Assembly (NCBI RefSeq): GCF_000936425.1
Contig: NZ_AVFK01000007.1
Coordinates: 186,001 to 250,000 of the forward strand
Direction: 5' to 3'
DNA: 64,000 bases
Source: Skermanella aerolata KACC 11604
GTDB lineage: Bacteria > Pseudomonadota > Alphaproteobacteria > Azospirillales > Azospirillaceae
Position numbers and translations under genes: made by a program. Below, one piece after another: positions 34,464 through 43,950 of this stretch; within the stretch, counting starts at the first letter, position 1, and each line of letters opens with the position of its first letter. The notes below the pieces were generated by a model that did no database searches, was not told the origin of the DNA, and was given only the letters and a program-made list of their open reading frames with translations.

Positions 34464-36311
34464 TTGAGCCAAGCCCTATCCATAAAGAGCCGCGACGCGG
34501 CGCTGGAAACCCTGCGCCGGGTCTACGGCTACGATGCGTTCCGGGGGCAGCAGGCCGGCATCATCGACCACATGATCGCCGGCGGCGACGCGATGGTGCT
34601 GATGCCGACCGGCGGCGGCAAGTCGCTGTGCTTCCAGATCCCCGCCTTGGTGCGGCCCGGTGTCGCGGTCGTCGTCTCTCCGCTGATCGCGCTGATGCGC
34701 GATCAGGTCGACGCCCTGCGCCAGGTCGGCGTCAACGCCGCCTATCTCAACTCCTCGCTGGACTGGCGCGACGCGGTCGAGATCGAACGGCAGGTCGAGC
34801 GCGGCGAACTGGACCTGATCTATGTGGCGCCCGAGCGTCTGGTGACCCCGCGCTTCCTGGACCTGCTGGAGCGCAGCAAGGTCTGCCTGTTCGCCCTGGA
34901 CGAAGCGCACTGCGTCTCGCAGTGGGGTCATGATTTCCGGCCGGAATACCTCCAGCTCTCGATCCTGCACGAGCGCTTTCCCACGATCCCCCGGATCGCG
35001 CTGACCGCGACGGCCGATGCCCAGACCCGCGCCGATATCCAGGCGCGGCTGAACCTGGGCGACGCCAAGGTCTTCATCGACAGCTTCGACCGGCCCAACA
35101 TCACCTACCGCGTGCTGCCCAAGCAGGAAGCCAAGCGCCAGCTCTGGGCCTTCATCAAGACCCACCATGCCGAGGACGCCGGCATCGTCTATTGCCTCAG
35201 CCGCGCCAAGGTCGATGAAACCGCCACATGGCTGGCGGCCCAGGGCCGCGAGGTGGTGCCCTACCACGCCGGCCTGGACGCCCGCACGCGCGAGGCCAAT
35301 CAGGACCGCTTCATCAAGGGCGAAGGCGTCATCGTGGTCGCCACCGTCGCCTTCGGCATGGGCATCGACAAGCCGAACGTGCGCTTCGTCGCCCACCTCG
35401 ACCTGCCGAAGAGCATGGAAGCCTATTACCAGGAGACGGGACGCGCCGGACGCGACGGCCTGCCGGCCGATGCCTGGATGGCCTACGGCCTGTCCGACGT
35501 GGTGGCGATGCGCCAGATGCTGGAATCCAGCGAGGCGCCGCCTGAGATCAAGCGGATCGAGAAGCACAAGCTGGAAGCCCTGATCGGCTTTTGCGAGACC
35601 GCCGCCTGCCGCCGTCAGGTCCTGCTGAACTACTTCGGCGAGGTGCTGCCGGAGCCGTGCGGAAACTGCGACACCTGCCTGGAGCCGGTCGAGACCTTCG
35701 ACGGCAGCATCGCGGCGCAGAAGGCCCTGGCCGCCGTCTACCGCACCGGCCAGATGTTCGGCACCGGCCACCTGATCGACGTGCTGCGCGGCACGATGAC
35801 CGAGAAGATCGAGAAGTTCCGCCACGACCAGATCAAGACCTTCGGCGTCGGCGCCGACATGAGCAAGCAGGAATGGGGTTCCGTCTACCGCCAGCTCGTC
35901 GCCGCCGGCTACCTGACCGTCGACCACGAGGGCTACGGCGCGCTCCACCTGACGAAATCGGCCGCACCGGTCCTGAAGGGCCAGCAGAGCGTCCGCCTGC
36001 GCCGCGACAACCAAGCGGCGGTCAAGAAGTCGCTCCGCGCCCAACGCGGCAGCCGGAGCGGCAGCAGCGCTCCCGCCGTGCTAAGCCAGGCCGACGACGA
36101 TCTCTGGCACAAGCTGAAGGCGTGCCGGCTGGAACTGGCGCGGACCCAGGGCGTCCCGCCCTACGTCATCTTCCACGACAGCACCTTGCTGGAGATGGTC
36201 CGCCAGAAGCCGCGCGACCCCTACCGCATGGGCCAGTTGCCCGGCGTCGGCACCAGCAAGCTCGACCGTTACGGCGACGCCTTCCTGGCGGTGATCCGCC
36301 AGACGGTTTGA
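34464..36311 (+). CDS. recQ: ATP-dependent DNA helicase RecQ
   Basis: 615 residues, started at TTG 34464 because no ATG or GTG fits before the first conserved residues ([15 protein letters not shown]). Helicase motif [16 protein letters not shown], motif [21 protein letters not shown], motif [14 protein letters not shown], motif [27 protein letters not shown] and [10 protein letters not shown] are all present. The zinc-binding cysteines occur in [12 protein letters not shown]...CGNCDTC, then the winged helix and a C-terminal HRDC domain (residues ~535-605). It unwinds DNA in RecF-type recombination and replication repair. It is close to full RecQ length (E. coli 609). It is preceded by glgA with a 90-base gap. 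Confidence 0.95.
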   Translation: MSQALSIKSRDAALETLRRVYGYDAFRGQQAGIIDHMIAGGDAMVLMPTGGGKSLCFQIPALVRPGVAVVVSPLIALMRDQVDALRQVGVNAAYLNSSLDWRDAVEIERQVERGELDLIYVAPERLVTPRFLDLLERSKVCLFALDEAHCVSQWGHDFRPEYLQLSILHERFPTIPRIALTATADAQTRADIQARLNLGDAKVFIDSFDRPNITYRVLPKQEAKRQLWAFIKTHHAEDAGIVYCLSRAKVDETATWLAAQGREVVPYHAGLDARTREANQDRFIKGEGVIVVATVAFGMGIDKPNVRFVAHLDLPKSMEAYYQETGRAGRDGLPADAWMAYGLSDVVAMRQMLESSEAPPEIKRIEKHKLEALIGFCETAACRRQVLLNYFGEVLPEPCGNCDTCLEPVETFDGSIAAQKALAAVYRTGQMFGTGHLIDVLRGTMTEKIEKFRHDQIKTFGVGADMSKQEWGSVYRQLVAAGYLTVDHEGYGALHLTKSAAPVLKGQQSVRLRRDNQAAVKKSLRAQRGSRSGSSAPAVLSQADDDLWHKLKACRLELARTQGVPPYVIFHDSTLLEMVRQKPRDPYRMGQLPGVGTSKLDRYGDAFLAVIRQTV

Positions 36312-36422
36312 GCCCGCTCCAGGCCTCTCACCGTGCCCGGAAAGGATCATCTTGAAACCATCCGTGGAAATAAATGTTTGCTGATGAGCCATAGTTAATT
36401 CAAAGCTCATTCAGGCAGGCCG

Positions 36423-39083
36423 ATGCTCATGCATCATTTACCGGGTCCATCAACCCTTACGATCGAATACCACTACGGGATCGTCGCGATCTCGATCGCG
36501 ATTGCCATCATCGGATCCTTCGTCGCCTATGACATCTGCCTGCGGGCGCGCAGTTCGGCGGGCGCGATGCGGTCGGTGTGGCTGGCCGGTGCCGCGGTGG
36601 CGGCCGGCGGAAGTATCTGGTCGATGCATTTCATCGGCATGCTCGCGGTCCGGATGCCGATGGACGTCACCTATGATTTCTGGTGGACGTTCCTGTCCCT
36701 GGTGCTGCCGATCATCCTGACCGGCGCCGGCTTGCGGCTGGTCGTCGTTTATCCCAAGTCGGTCGCGGCCCTGCTGGTGGGCGGCTTCATCATGGGGACC
36801 GGGATCATCGTCATGCACTATGTCGGCATGGCGGCGATGCGGATGGACGCGACGGTCGGTCACGATCCCTTCCTGGTCGGCCTTTCCGTGGCGCTGGCCG
36901 TCGTGCTGTCCACCGCGGCGCTGTTCATCGCCTTCAAGCCGGCGCGGAGCCTTCCCCTGGCGGCGGCGGGCGCCGTCGTGATGGGTATGGCCGTCAGCAG
37001 CATGCACTATACCGCGATGGCGGCCTCCAGGATCTCGATGGTGCCGGACCTGGACGACATCGGCCAGGCGCCGATCCCCGTGTCGCTGCTGGCGTTCTCG
37101 ATCTTCATCACCTTGTCCACGGCGATGCTCCTGGTCCTGATGGCGTCCCGCGTCGACCGGCGCAATGCCGAGGCGCTGGCGCGGCAGGCGCGCGTGACCA
37201 ACGACACGACCGAGCGCTACCAGACCCTGCTGCGCCACTCCTTCGACCTGATAGCGCCGCTGGACGCCGAAGGGCGCTTCGTCGACGAGGCCATTTCCTC
37301 GGATCGCCTGCTCGGCTACGAACCGGGTGAGTTGAAGGGCAAGCGCTTCACCGATCTGGTCTCCGCCGGCGAACGGACCGACGCGCAGGCATGGTTGGCG
37401 GCGGTGCTGCTTTCCAACCGGCCGCTGAACCGCGAATACTCCTTCCTGTCCAGGGCGGGCGGCGAGGTCCCGTGCGAGTGCAACGCCGTCCGGGCCGAAG
37501 CCCCCGGCACCGCATGGTCGCTGATCGTGAACGTCCGCGACCTGACGGAGAAGCGGCGCATGGAAGCGATGCTCGGCCAGTCGCAGCGGCTGGAGGCGCT
37601 GGGCCGGATGTCGAGCGGCATGGCCCACGACTTCAGCAACCTGATCACGGCGGTATCGCTGAACCTCGAGTCGATCGAGCGCCGGCTGCCGTCCAGCGAC
37701 CTGCTTGAACACCTGCGGGCGTCGCAGGCGGCCCTGGCCCATGGCAACAGCCTTATCCGCCAGCTTCTGGCCTTCGCGCGGCAGCAGAAGGTGGAACCGG
37801 AACCGATCGACCTGAACGCCGCCGTCGAGAGCATGGACCGCTTCATCCAGATGTCCCTGAGCGCCGACATCGCCGTGGAGCTGGAGCTGGCCCAGGGCCT
37901 GTGGCCCTGCACCGCCGACCGCGGCATGCTCGAGGCGGCGCTGCTGAACCTCGTCGTCAACGCCCAGGATGCGATGCCGGACGGCGGAAAGCTGACGATC
38001 GGCACCGCCAACGAGCGCATCGGCAGCCGGGATGCCGACCTTCCCCCCGGCGACTACGTCGTGCTGTCGCTGAGCGATACCGGCAAGGGCATGTCGAGCG
38101 AGGTGGCGAACCGCGCCGCCGAACCCTTCTTCACGACCAAGGGCGCCGGCCAGGGTACCGGGCTCGGCCTCAGCATGGTTTTCGGCTTCGCCCGGCAGTT
38201 CGCCGGAGACATGCGGATCCTGAGTACCGAAGGACAGGGCACCACCATCCGGATCCGCCTGCCCCGAAGCCATGCCCTGCCGCTCCAGAAACCGATTGAA
38301 GCCGCAAGCGAGGCCGGCGGCCGCCATACCATCCTGCTGGTCGACGACGACAACGCCATCCGCCATGGCGCGGTCATGTTCCTCCGGGAAAAGGGCTTCA
38401 TCGTCATCGACGCGGCCAACGCCGAGGAAGCCTTGCAGGTCGCGGACATCGGCACGATCGATTTCCTGGTCACCGATATCCACATGGGGCGCATGAACGG
38501 CCTGGAACTGGCCCATAGGCTGAGCGGCCGCAATCCCGCGCTCGGCGTCGTCCTGACGTCCGGATCGGGCGGCACCAGGTTGGAAAGCTCCGCCCGGTGG
38601 CGGCATCTGCGGAAGCCCTATACGGTCAGGGAACTGCTTCGCGAGGTCGCGGCACTGATCGAGGAGCGCCGGACCTCCGCCCCGTCGGTCCGGAACTTCC
38701 TGATCGTCGATCCGGATTCGGCCGGTGCGGAGAACGTCGCCGGGCTGATCGGCAATGCCGGCTTCGGCGATTCCGTCCTGGCCGCTTCGCTGGAGGAAGC
38801 GAGGAAATGCGCCGCCGGATATCAGCCGACCGTCGCCCTGGTCAGCATCTCCGGCTCGCGTCAGACCAACTCCCAGCAGCCCATACACCAGCCCGGTTCC
38901 GGCGGTTTCGACGGCATGGACGTCGCCCGGCGGCTGCACGAAGAGTTCGGCATGAGGATCGTGCTGGTCACGGACACCATCTCGGCGGTGCCGGCCGATT
39001 TTCCCGTCAACGGCTTCCTGGGCAGGTCCTTCACGCTGGAACAGCTCTCCACCGTCCTCAAGACGGCGCTCGACGCCGCATGA
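36423..39083 (+). CDS. MHYT-domain hybrid histidine kinase with PAS and two receiver domains
   Basis: 886 residues. The N-terminal ~240 residues form a seven-helix MHYT membrane sensor with three copies of the motif (SMHFIGM, VMHYVGM, SMHYTAM), thought to sense a diatomic gas or redox via bound metal. A PAS domain (~265-375) follows, then the dimerisation/phosphoacceptor helix with His402 in SSGMAHDFSNLI, and the ATPase with NLVVNAQDAM (N box), DTGKGMS (G1) and GTGLGLSMVFG (G2). Receiver 1 (~625-745, ILLVDDD and VTDIHMG) is complete. Receiver 2 (C-terminal ~130 residues) lacks the phosphorylatable Asp (ALVSISG) and is degenerate. No response regulator gene adjoins it, so its output partner is elsewhere. 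Confidence 0.9.
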   Translation: MLMHHLPGPSTLTIEYHYGIVAISIAIAIIGSFVAYDICLRARSSAGAMRSVWLAGAAVAAGGSIWSMHFIGMLAVRMPMDVTYDFWWTFLSLVLPIILTGAGLRLVVVYPKSVAALLVGGFIMGTGIIVMHYVGMAAMRMDATVGHDPFLVGLSVALAVVLSTAALFIAFKPARSLPLAAAGAVVMGMAVSSMHYTAMAASRISMVPDLDDIGQAPIPVSLLAFSIFITLSTAMLLVLMASRVDRRNAEALARQARVTNDTTERYQTLLRHSFDLIAPLDAEGRFVDEAISSDRLLGYEPGELKGKRFTDLVSAGERTDAQAWLAAVLLSNRPLNREYSFLSRAGGEVPCECNAVRAEAPGTAWSLIVNVRDLTEKRRMEAMLGQSQRLEALGRMSSGMAHDFSNLITAVSLNLESIERRLPSSDLLEHLRASQAALAHGNSLIRQLLAFARQQKVEPEPIDLNAAVESMDRFIQMSLSADIAVELELAQGLWPCTADRGMLEAALLNLVVNAQDAMPDGGKLTIGTANERIGSRDADLPPGDYVVLSLSDTGKGMSSEVANRAAEPFFTTKGAGQGTGLGLSMVFGFARQFAGDMRILSTEGQGTTIRIRLPRSHALPLQKPIEAASEAGGRHTILLVDDDNAIRHGAVMFLREKGFIVIDAANAEEALQVADIGTIDFLVTDIHMGRMNGLELAHRLSGRNPALGVVLTSGSGGTRLESSARWRHLRKPYTVRELLREVAALIEERRTSAPSVRNFLIVDPDSAGAENVAGLIGNAGFGDSVLAASLEEARKCAAGYQPTVALVSISGSRQTNSQQPIHQPGSGGFDGMDVARRLHEEFGMRIVLVTDTISAVPADFPVNGFLGRSFTLEQLSTVLKTALDAA

Positions 39084-39181
39084 CGATGTCGGCCGGCCCT
39101 GCATTTGCCACCGGACCTTGAAATGACCCGCAGATATCCTCTATCCAAGGTCTGGTACTCTCCTGGGGAGGAAATGACGGC

Positions 39182-40003
39182 ATGGCGATGAAGCGCTACG
39201 ACGGTCCGGTCCGGGCAGTCGTCCTGGACTGGGCCGGGACAGTGGTGGATTTCGGCAGCCGGGCGCCGATGGGCGTGTTCGTGGCCGCTTTCGGAGCGGC
39301 CGGGGTCGATATCGGCATCGACGAGGCCAAGCCGTTCATGGGCCTGCCCAAGCGCGACCATATCCGGGCGATCGCCGCCCTGCCCGACGTCGCCCGGCGC
39401 TGGGAGCAGACCCACGGGCGTCCCATGACGGACGGCGACATCGATACGCTGCACGCGCGCCTGCTGCCGCTCAACCTGGAAACCGCCGCCGGCCATGCCA
39501 GCCTGATCCCCGGTGCCCGCAACACGCTGACTCAACTGCGCCAGCGCGGCATCAGGATCGGATCGACCACCGGCTACGGCCGCACCGTGATGGACGTGCT
39601 GATGCCGGCTGCCGCCGCGGAGGGCTTCACGCCGGACTGCGTCGTCTGCACGGACGATGTGCCGACAGGCCGTCCCTCGCCGCTGATGTGCTTCCGCGCC
39701 ATGGTGGAACTGGATGTCTGGCCGGCTGCCGCCTGCGTCAAGGTGGACGACACCGTTCCCGGCATTGAGGAAGGCTTGGGCGCCGGCATGTGGACCGTCG
39801 CGGTGGCCCTGACCGGCAACGAACTGGGGCTTTCGGTCGAGGAACTGGCCGCGCTGTCGGAAGACGACCTGAAGGCGAAACGCACCGCCGCCTACGATCG
39901 CCTGCGCGCGGGCGGCGCCCACTACGTCATCGACGGGATCGGCAACCTGATACCCGTGATAGAGGACATCGAACGCCGTCTGGCCCTGGGGTCCGTCCCA
40001 TAA
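39182..40003 (+). CDS. phnX: Phosphonoacetaldehyde hydrolase
   Basis: 273 residues. HAD-type nucleophile motif VVLDWAGTVVDFGS with Asp16, and the phnX-specific Lys57 in FMGLPKRDHI that forms the Schiff base with phosphonoacetaldehyde. Segments GSTTGYGRTVMDVLMP and the motif IV aspartates in KVDDTVPGIEEG complete the family picture. It cleaves phosphonoacetaldehyde to acetaldehyde and phosphate, releasing phosphorus from 2-aminoethylphosphonate together with the transaminase PhnW. No phnW, phnA or phosphonate transporter gene is visible nearby, so it stands alone here between a sensor kinase and a SAM hydrolase gene. Confidence 0.9.
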   Translation: MAMKRYDGPVRAVVLDWAGTVVDFGSRAPMGVFVAAFGAAGVDIGIDEAKPFMGLPKRDHIRAIAALPDVARRWEQTHGRPMTDGDIDTLHARLLPLNLETAAGHASLIPGARNTLTQLRQRGIRIGSTTGYGRTVMDVLMPAAAAEGFTPDCVVCTDDVPTGRPSPLMCFRAMVELDVWPAAACVKVDDTVPGIEEGLGAGMWTVAVALTGNELGLSVEELAALSEDDLKAKRTAAYDRLRAGGAHYVIDGIGNLIPVIEDIERRLALGSVP

Positions 40004-40025
40004 GGCGAAGAGAGTCGGTATCCCC

Positions 40026-40763
40026 TCACTTCCTCGTACCGAACACGCCGACCTCGTCCCCGACCTTCAGCCCCAGCACGCCGTCCGCCCGCCCCTGGTT
40101 GACCGCGATCTCCGCCAATCCGTTGCCATTCTCGTACCAGATCGCTTCCCCCACCGGCACGTCGCCGAAGGTTCGCGCCCGCGCTATCCGCCTGCCGCCG
40201 GCTTCCAGCTCCACCCCATCCCCCAGGACGGCGGCGCGCAGGCCGGTCAGCGCGTTGCCGTAGACATCCACATAGACGATGCGGTCCAGGTCGTCGGGCC
40301 AGTCCGGGCGGCGGATCCGCTCCACCGGCACCGGCGTCCCCGGCGGCGGCTCGCCCAGCGCCAGCCGTGCCGCCACCGGGGCGAACAGGTCACGGCCATG
40401 GAAACTGGCGGACATCACACCAGGGCGCCAGTCGATGGTCCAGGCCTCCACCGAATCCGCCCGCCGCACCACCAGTTCGAACAGGCCGTTGTCCGGCCCG
40501 ACATACCAGCGGCCGTCGGCGCGCACGCACAGCGGCAGCCGGTCGGTGCCGACGCCGGGATCGACGACGCCCAGCAGGACGCCGCCCTCCGGCACGGCGC
40601 CGCGGTAGGCCCCCAGCAGATAGGCGGACAGGCGGGGCTGGAACGCGGGTGCGTCCGCGAACAGGTCAATCACCGGCATGGCCGGAGCATGGCTCGCCAG
40701 CACGGCCTTCATCTGTCCGGTATAAGGACCCGACAGGCCGAAATCAGTGAATAGTAAAATCAT
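40026..40763 (-). CDS. SAM hydroxide adenosyltransferase (DUF62 family)
   Basis: 245 residues from ATG 40761-40763 (a TTG two codons upstream is too near the AGGGG site). Signature parts are LLFTDFGLSGPYTGQMKAV, VDPGVGT, and YVGPDNGLFELV, with FHGRDLFAPVAA and the second-domain VYVDVYGNALTGL and WYENGNGLAEIAVN. The family hydrolyses S-adenosylmethionine to adenosine and methionine; relatives are fluorinase and chlorinase, whose halide-loop insertion is absent here. The biological purpose in bacteria is unclear. It is convergent with phnX (22 bases between stops) and diverges from the metal-transport operon. Confidence 0.88.
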   Translation of the reverse strand: MILLFTDFGLSGPYTGQMKAVLASHAPAMPVIDLFADAPAFQPRLSAYLLGAYRGAVPEGGVLLGVVDPGVGTDRLPLCVRADGRWYVGPDNGLFELVVRRADSVEAWTIDWRPGVMSASFHGRDLFAPVAARLALGEPPPGTPVPVERIRRPDWPDDLDRIVYVDVYGNALTGLRAAVLGDGVELEAGGRRIARARTFGDVPVGEAIWYENGNGLAEIAVNQGRADGVLGLKVGDEVGVFGTRK

Positions 40764-40919
40764 CGGCAACGCCCCTGCAACATTACGCCTTGTGATGCAC
40801 TTGTAAACGGCAAGAACTTAAGCATATCTGTCAATAAGCATTTCGGTCATCAAATAAATGTCGGGATATGTCAATATGAACACCTGTTCAATGTCAGGGC
40901 AATATAGCGGAGTGCCGGC

Positions 40920-41909
40920 ATGACCAGATCGATCATGCGATGGTTCCTGATCGTCCCCCTGCTGGCCGCAACCCTCGTTTTCCCCTACGCGGCGCGTGCC
41001 GCGGCGCCGCCGGCAAACATCCCCTTCGCCGTCGTCACGACCACCTCGCAGGTGGCGGACCTCGTCCGCATGACGGCAGGCGACCGTGCCTCGGTCACGG
41101 GACTGATGGGCGAAGGGGTCGACCCGCACACCTATAAGCTGACCCGTTCCGACGTAGCGAAGCTGGCGGCGGCCGATATCGTCTTCTACAGCGGGCTGCT
41201 GCTGGAGGGGAAGATCATCGACGCGCTGACCCGGATGGGCGGTTCCGGCAAGCCGGTCCATGCCGTGGCCGACCGGCTCGATCCGGCAAGGCTGCTGACG
41301 CCCGACGGTTTCGACGGCAATGCCGACCCGCATGTCTGGATGGACGTGCCGCTGTGGATCATGGCGCTGAACTTGGTCCGCGACCGCTTGATCGAATTCG
41401 ATCCCGCCGGCGCCGACCGTTACCGGGAGAACGCCGCCGGGTACGCCGCGAAGCTGGCGCGGCTCGACGCCTATGCGAAGGAAACGCTCGCCGGCATCCC
41501 CGAACGGTCGCGCGTGCTGGTCACGGCCCATGACGCCTTCAACTATCTGGGCCGCGCCTATGGCCTGGAGGTGCGGGGCATCCAGGGTATCAGCACCGAG
41601 TCGGAAGCAGGATTGCGCGAGATCGAAGGGCTGGTGGACCTGCTGGTGGATAGAAAAATCGGCGCCGTCTTCATCGAGACCAGCGTGTCGGAACGGAATA
41701 TCCGGGCGCTGATCGACGGCGCCGCGGCGCGCGGCCATCGGGTGACGATCGGCGGCTCGCTATATTCCGATGCTATGGGCACGCCCGGAACCTATGAAGG
41801 GACCTATGTCGGCATGATCGACCACAACGTCACGACCATCGCCCAGGCGCTCGGCGGCAATCCTCCGGCGCAGGGTTTCGAAGGCCGCCTCGCGGCGCTG
41901 GCGCGGTGA
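40920..41909 (+). CDS. Metal ABC transporter substrate-binding protein (cluster A-I, Mn/Zn/Fe)
   Basis: 329 residues, ATG 40920 after GGAGTG. Signal peptide ~1-28 ([22 protein letters not shown]). Metal ligands of the SitA/TroA/MntA type: His in VDPHTYKLT, His in ADPHVWMDV, Glu in VFIETSVS and Asp in [11 protein letters not shown]. The His-His-Glu-Asp set is used for Mn or Fe/Zn in this family; no His-rich loop as in ZnuA is present, so manganese is favoured. It delivers metal to the membrane permeases encoded next. The gene opens a four-gene operon with overlapping or near-overlapping ends. The 156-base leader contains two related ATAT...TGTCAATA sequences at about 40825 and 40866 that might be operator sites. 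Confidence 0.9.
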   Translation: MTRSIMRWFLIVPLLAATLVFPYAARAAAPPANIPFAVVTTTSQVADLVRMTAGDRASVTGLMGEGVDPHTYKLTRSDVAKLAAADIVFYSGLLLEGKIIDALTRMGGSGKPVHAVADRLDPARLLTPDGFDGNADPHVWMDVPLWIMALNLVRDRLIEFDPAGADRYRENAAGYAAKLARLDAYAKETLAGIPERSRVLVTAHDAFNYLGRAYGLEVRGIQGISTESEAGLREIEGLVDLLVDRKIGAVFIETSVSERNIRALIDGAAARGHRVTIGGSLYSDAMGTPGTYEGTYVGMIDHNVTTIAQALGGNPPAQGFEGRLAALAR

Positions 41910-42733
41910 TGGACATGCTGTTCTCCCTTCGCTCCGGACAGAAGCCCGGCGACGGACCGGCGGCGCCGGCCAGCCCGCTCGAGGTCCGCGACCTCACCGT
42001 CGCCTATAACCGCAAGCCGGTCCTGTGGTCGGTCGACTACACCGCCCCGTCGCAAGGGCTGATCGCCATCGTCGGCCCCAACGGCGCCGGCAAGTCCACC
42101 TTCGTCAAGGCCTGCCTGGGGCTGGTGCCCTCGGTCTCCGGCTCGGTCAAGGTCTATGGCAGCCCGCTCGGCAAGCGCCGCTCGCTGATCGGCTACGTCC
42201 CCCAGCGCGAGAGCGTGGACTGGGACTTCCCGGCTTCCGCCCTCGACGTCGCTGCGATGGGCCGCTACGGCATGATCGGCTGGTGCCGGCCGGTCGGCCG
42301 CGCCCATCGGGAAGCGGCCCGGGCCTGCCTGGACCGCGTCGGCATGGCGGATTTCGCCGACCGCCAGATCGGCCAGCTTTCCGGCGGCCAGCAGCAGCGC
42401 GTCTTCCTGGCCCGCGCCCTGGCCCAGGAAGCGCGGATCTATTTCATGGACGAACCCTTCGCCGGCGTCGACGCCGCGACCGAGCGGGCCGTCATCCAGG
42501 TCCTGCGCGACCTCGACTCCGCCGGCCGCACGGTGATCTGCGTCCACCACGACCTCCAGACGGTCGCCGACTACTTCGACCACGTGCTACTGCTCAATAC
42601 CCGTGTGGTCGCCGCCGGACCGGTCGGATCGACGCTGAACGCCGAGACGCTGCACCGGACCTATGGCGGGCGGCTGGGCCCCGCCGACGTGCCGGGCGTG
42701 CGCAAACACGTGGCGGAAGCCGGGGCCGCGTGA
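41909..42733 (+). CDS. Metal ABC transporter ATP-binding protein
   Basis: 274 residues; the ATG shares one base with the TGA of the binding-protein gene (TGATG), so translation is coupled. Walker A is GPNGAGKST, signature [17 protein letters not shown], Walker B IYFMDEPF, and the switch His is in [12 protein letters not shown]. It powers the permeases of the Mn/Zn/Fe importer. The N-terminal ~25 residues are variable. All elements of a MntB/SitB-type subunit are present. Confidence 0.92.
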   Translation: MDMLFSLRSGQKPGDGPAAPASPLEVRDLTVAYNRKPVLWSVDYTAPSQGLIAIVGPNGAGKSTFVKACLGLVPSVSGSVKVYGSPLGKRRSLIGYVPQRESVDWDFPASALDVAAMGRYGMIGWCRPVGRAHREAARACLDRVGMADFADRQIGQLSGGQQQRVFLARALAQEARIYFMDEPFAGVDAATERAVIQVLRDLDSAGRTVICVHHDLQTVADYFDHVLLLNTRVVAAGPVGSTLNAETLHRTYGGRLGPADVPGVRKHVAEAGAA

Positions 42734-42734
42734 C

Positions 42735-43940
42735 ATGATCCCCGACGAGATCCTCGCCACGCTGACCCTGCGCGCCGGCTTCAACTCCGCGGTGGTAGTC
42801 GCCGGAACGGCCTGCCTGGGGGTGGCGGCCGGGGTGATCGGCAGCTTCATGCTGCTGCGCAAGCGCGCCATGGTCAGCGATGCGCTGAGCCATGCGACGC
42901 TGCCCGGCATAGCGCTGGCCTTCCTGATCGCGACGGCGCTGGGCATGGAAGGCAGGAGCCTGCCGGTGCTGCTGGCCGGGGCGCTGTTCTCGGGCGTGCT
43001 CGGCGTGCTGGCGATCCAGGCGATCTCGCGCTTTACCAGACTGCCGGAAGACGCCGCGATCGGGGCCGTGCTCAGCGTCTTCTTCGGCGTCGGCGTCGTC
43101 CTGCTGAGCCACATCCAGACGCTCGCCACCGGCAACCAGGCCGGGCTGAAGACCTTCATCCTGGGCCAGACCGCCGCCATGAACCGGAACGAGGCAATGG
43201 CCATCGCCGGGCTGGCGCTGGCGGCGCTCGCGGCCTGCGTGCTGCTGTTCAAGGAGTTCCGGCTGCTCTGCTTCGATCCCGGCTTCGCCGCCGGCCAGGG
43301 CTGGCCGACGGTGCGGATCGACCTGACGCTGATGGGCCTGACGACCCTGGTCACCGTGATCGGGCTCCAGACCGTCGGCCTGATCCTGATCATAGCCCTG
43401 CTGATCGTGCCGCCGGCGGCGGCCCGTTTCTGGACCGAGAAGCTATGGGCGATGCTGGTCATCGCGGCCGTCCTGGGAGGCATCAGCGGCTGGCTCGGCG
43501 CCAGCCTGTCGGCGCTGGTGCCGCGCCTGCCGGCCGGCGCCGTGATCGTGCTGGTGGCGGGCTCGCTGTTCCTGTTCAGCTTCCTGTTCGCCCCGGCGCG
43601 CGGCGTCGTCGCCACGGCATGGCGGCAGGCCCGCCTGCGCCTCGCCTATGCCGAGCAGGCGGCGCTCACCGGCTTGCTGCACGGCCGGCCCCCCGCGTCC
43701 GGCGGGATGGACACGTGGCTCAGGGTCCGGGGCATGGTCCGGGATAGCGCATTGACGGCGCGCGGACGGGATGCCGCCCGGTCATCCGAGCGCAACCGCC
43801 GCCTGTGGGAGCGTTTCCTGATCCATTACCCGACGCTGGTGCCGGGACGGGCCAACTGGGGCATCGACCCGATCGACCGGGTGCTGCCGCGCGACCTCGT
43901 CCTCGAGCTGGAAAGTCTTCCGGAGCAGCTTTCGCCATGA
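42735..43940 (+). CDS. Metal ABC transporter permease with extended C-terminal tail
   Basis: 401 residues from ATG 42735, one base after the stop of the ATPase gene. Residues 1-290 are a SitC/TroC-like permease with about eight membrane segments (GSFMLLRKRAMVSDALSHATLPG includes the conserved loop; LLIVPPAAARFWTEK near the end). Residues ~300-401 form a soluble tail, including ALTARGRDAARSSERNRRLWERFLIHYP, which recalls the C-terminal helices of DtxR/MntR-type winged-helix metalloregulators. Most permeases of this family lack such a tail. If it binds metal it could sense cytoplasmic metal and gate transport; this is inference. The next permease gene follows after 10 bases. Confidence 0.88.
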   Translation: MIPDEILATLTLRAGFNSAVVVAGTACLGVAAGVIGSFMLLRKRAMVSDALSHATLPGIALAFLIATALGMEGRSLPVLLAGALFSGVLGVLAIQAISRFTRLPEDAAIGAVLSVFFGVGVVLLSHIQTLATGNQAGLKTFILGQTAAMNRNEAMAIAGLALAALAACVLLFKEFRLLCFDPGFAAGQGWPTVRIDLTLMGLTTLVTVIGLQTVGLILIIALLIVPPAAARFWTEKLWAMLVIAAVLGGISGWLGASLSALVPRLPAGAVIVLVAGSLFLFSFLFAPARGVVATAWRQARLRLAYAEQAALTGLLHGRPPASGGMDTWLRVRGMVRDSALTARGRDAARSSERNRRLWERFLIHYPTLVPGRANWGIDPIDRVLPRDLVLELESLPEQLSP

Positions 43941-43950
43941 TGAGCCTGCC

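Noticed and set aside
36450-39104. An 884-codon open frame opposite the MHYT kinase
   Set aside because: Shadow of the kinase gene in a high-GC genome; no motif, low-complexity sequence.
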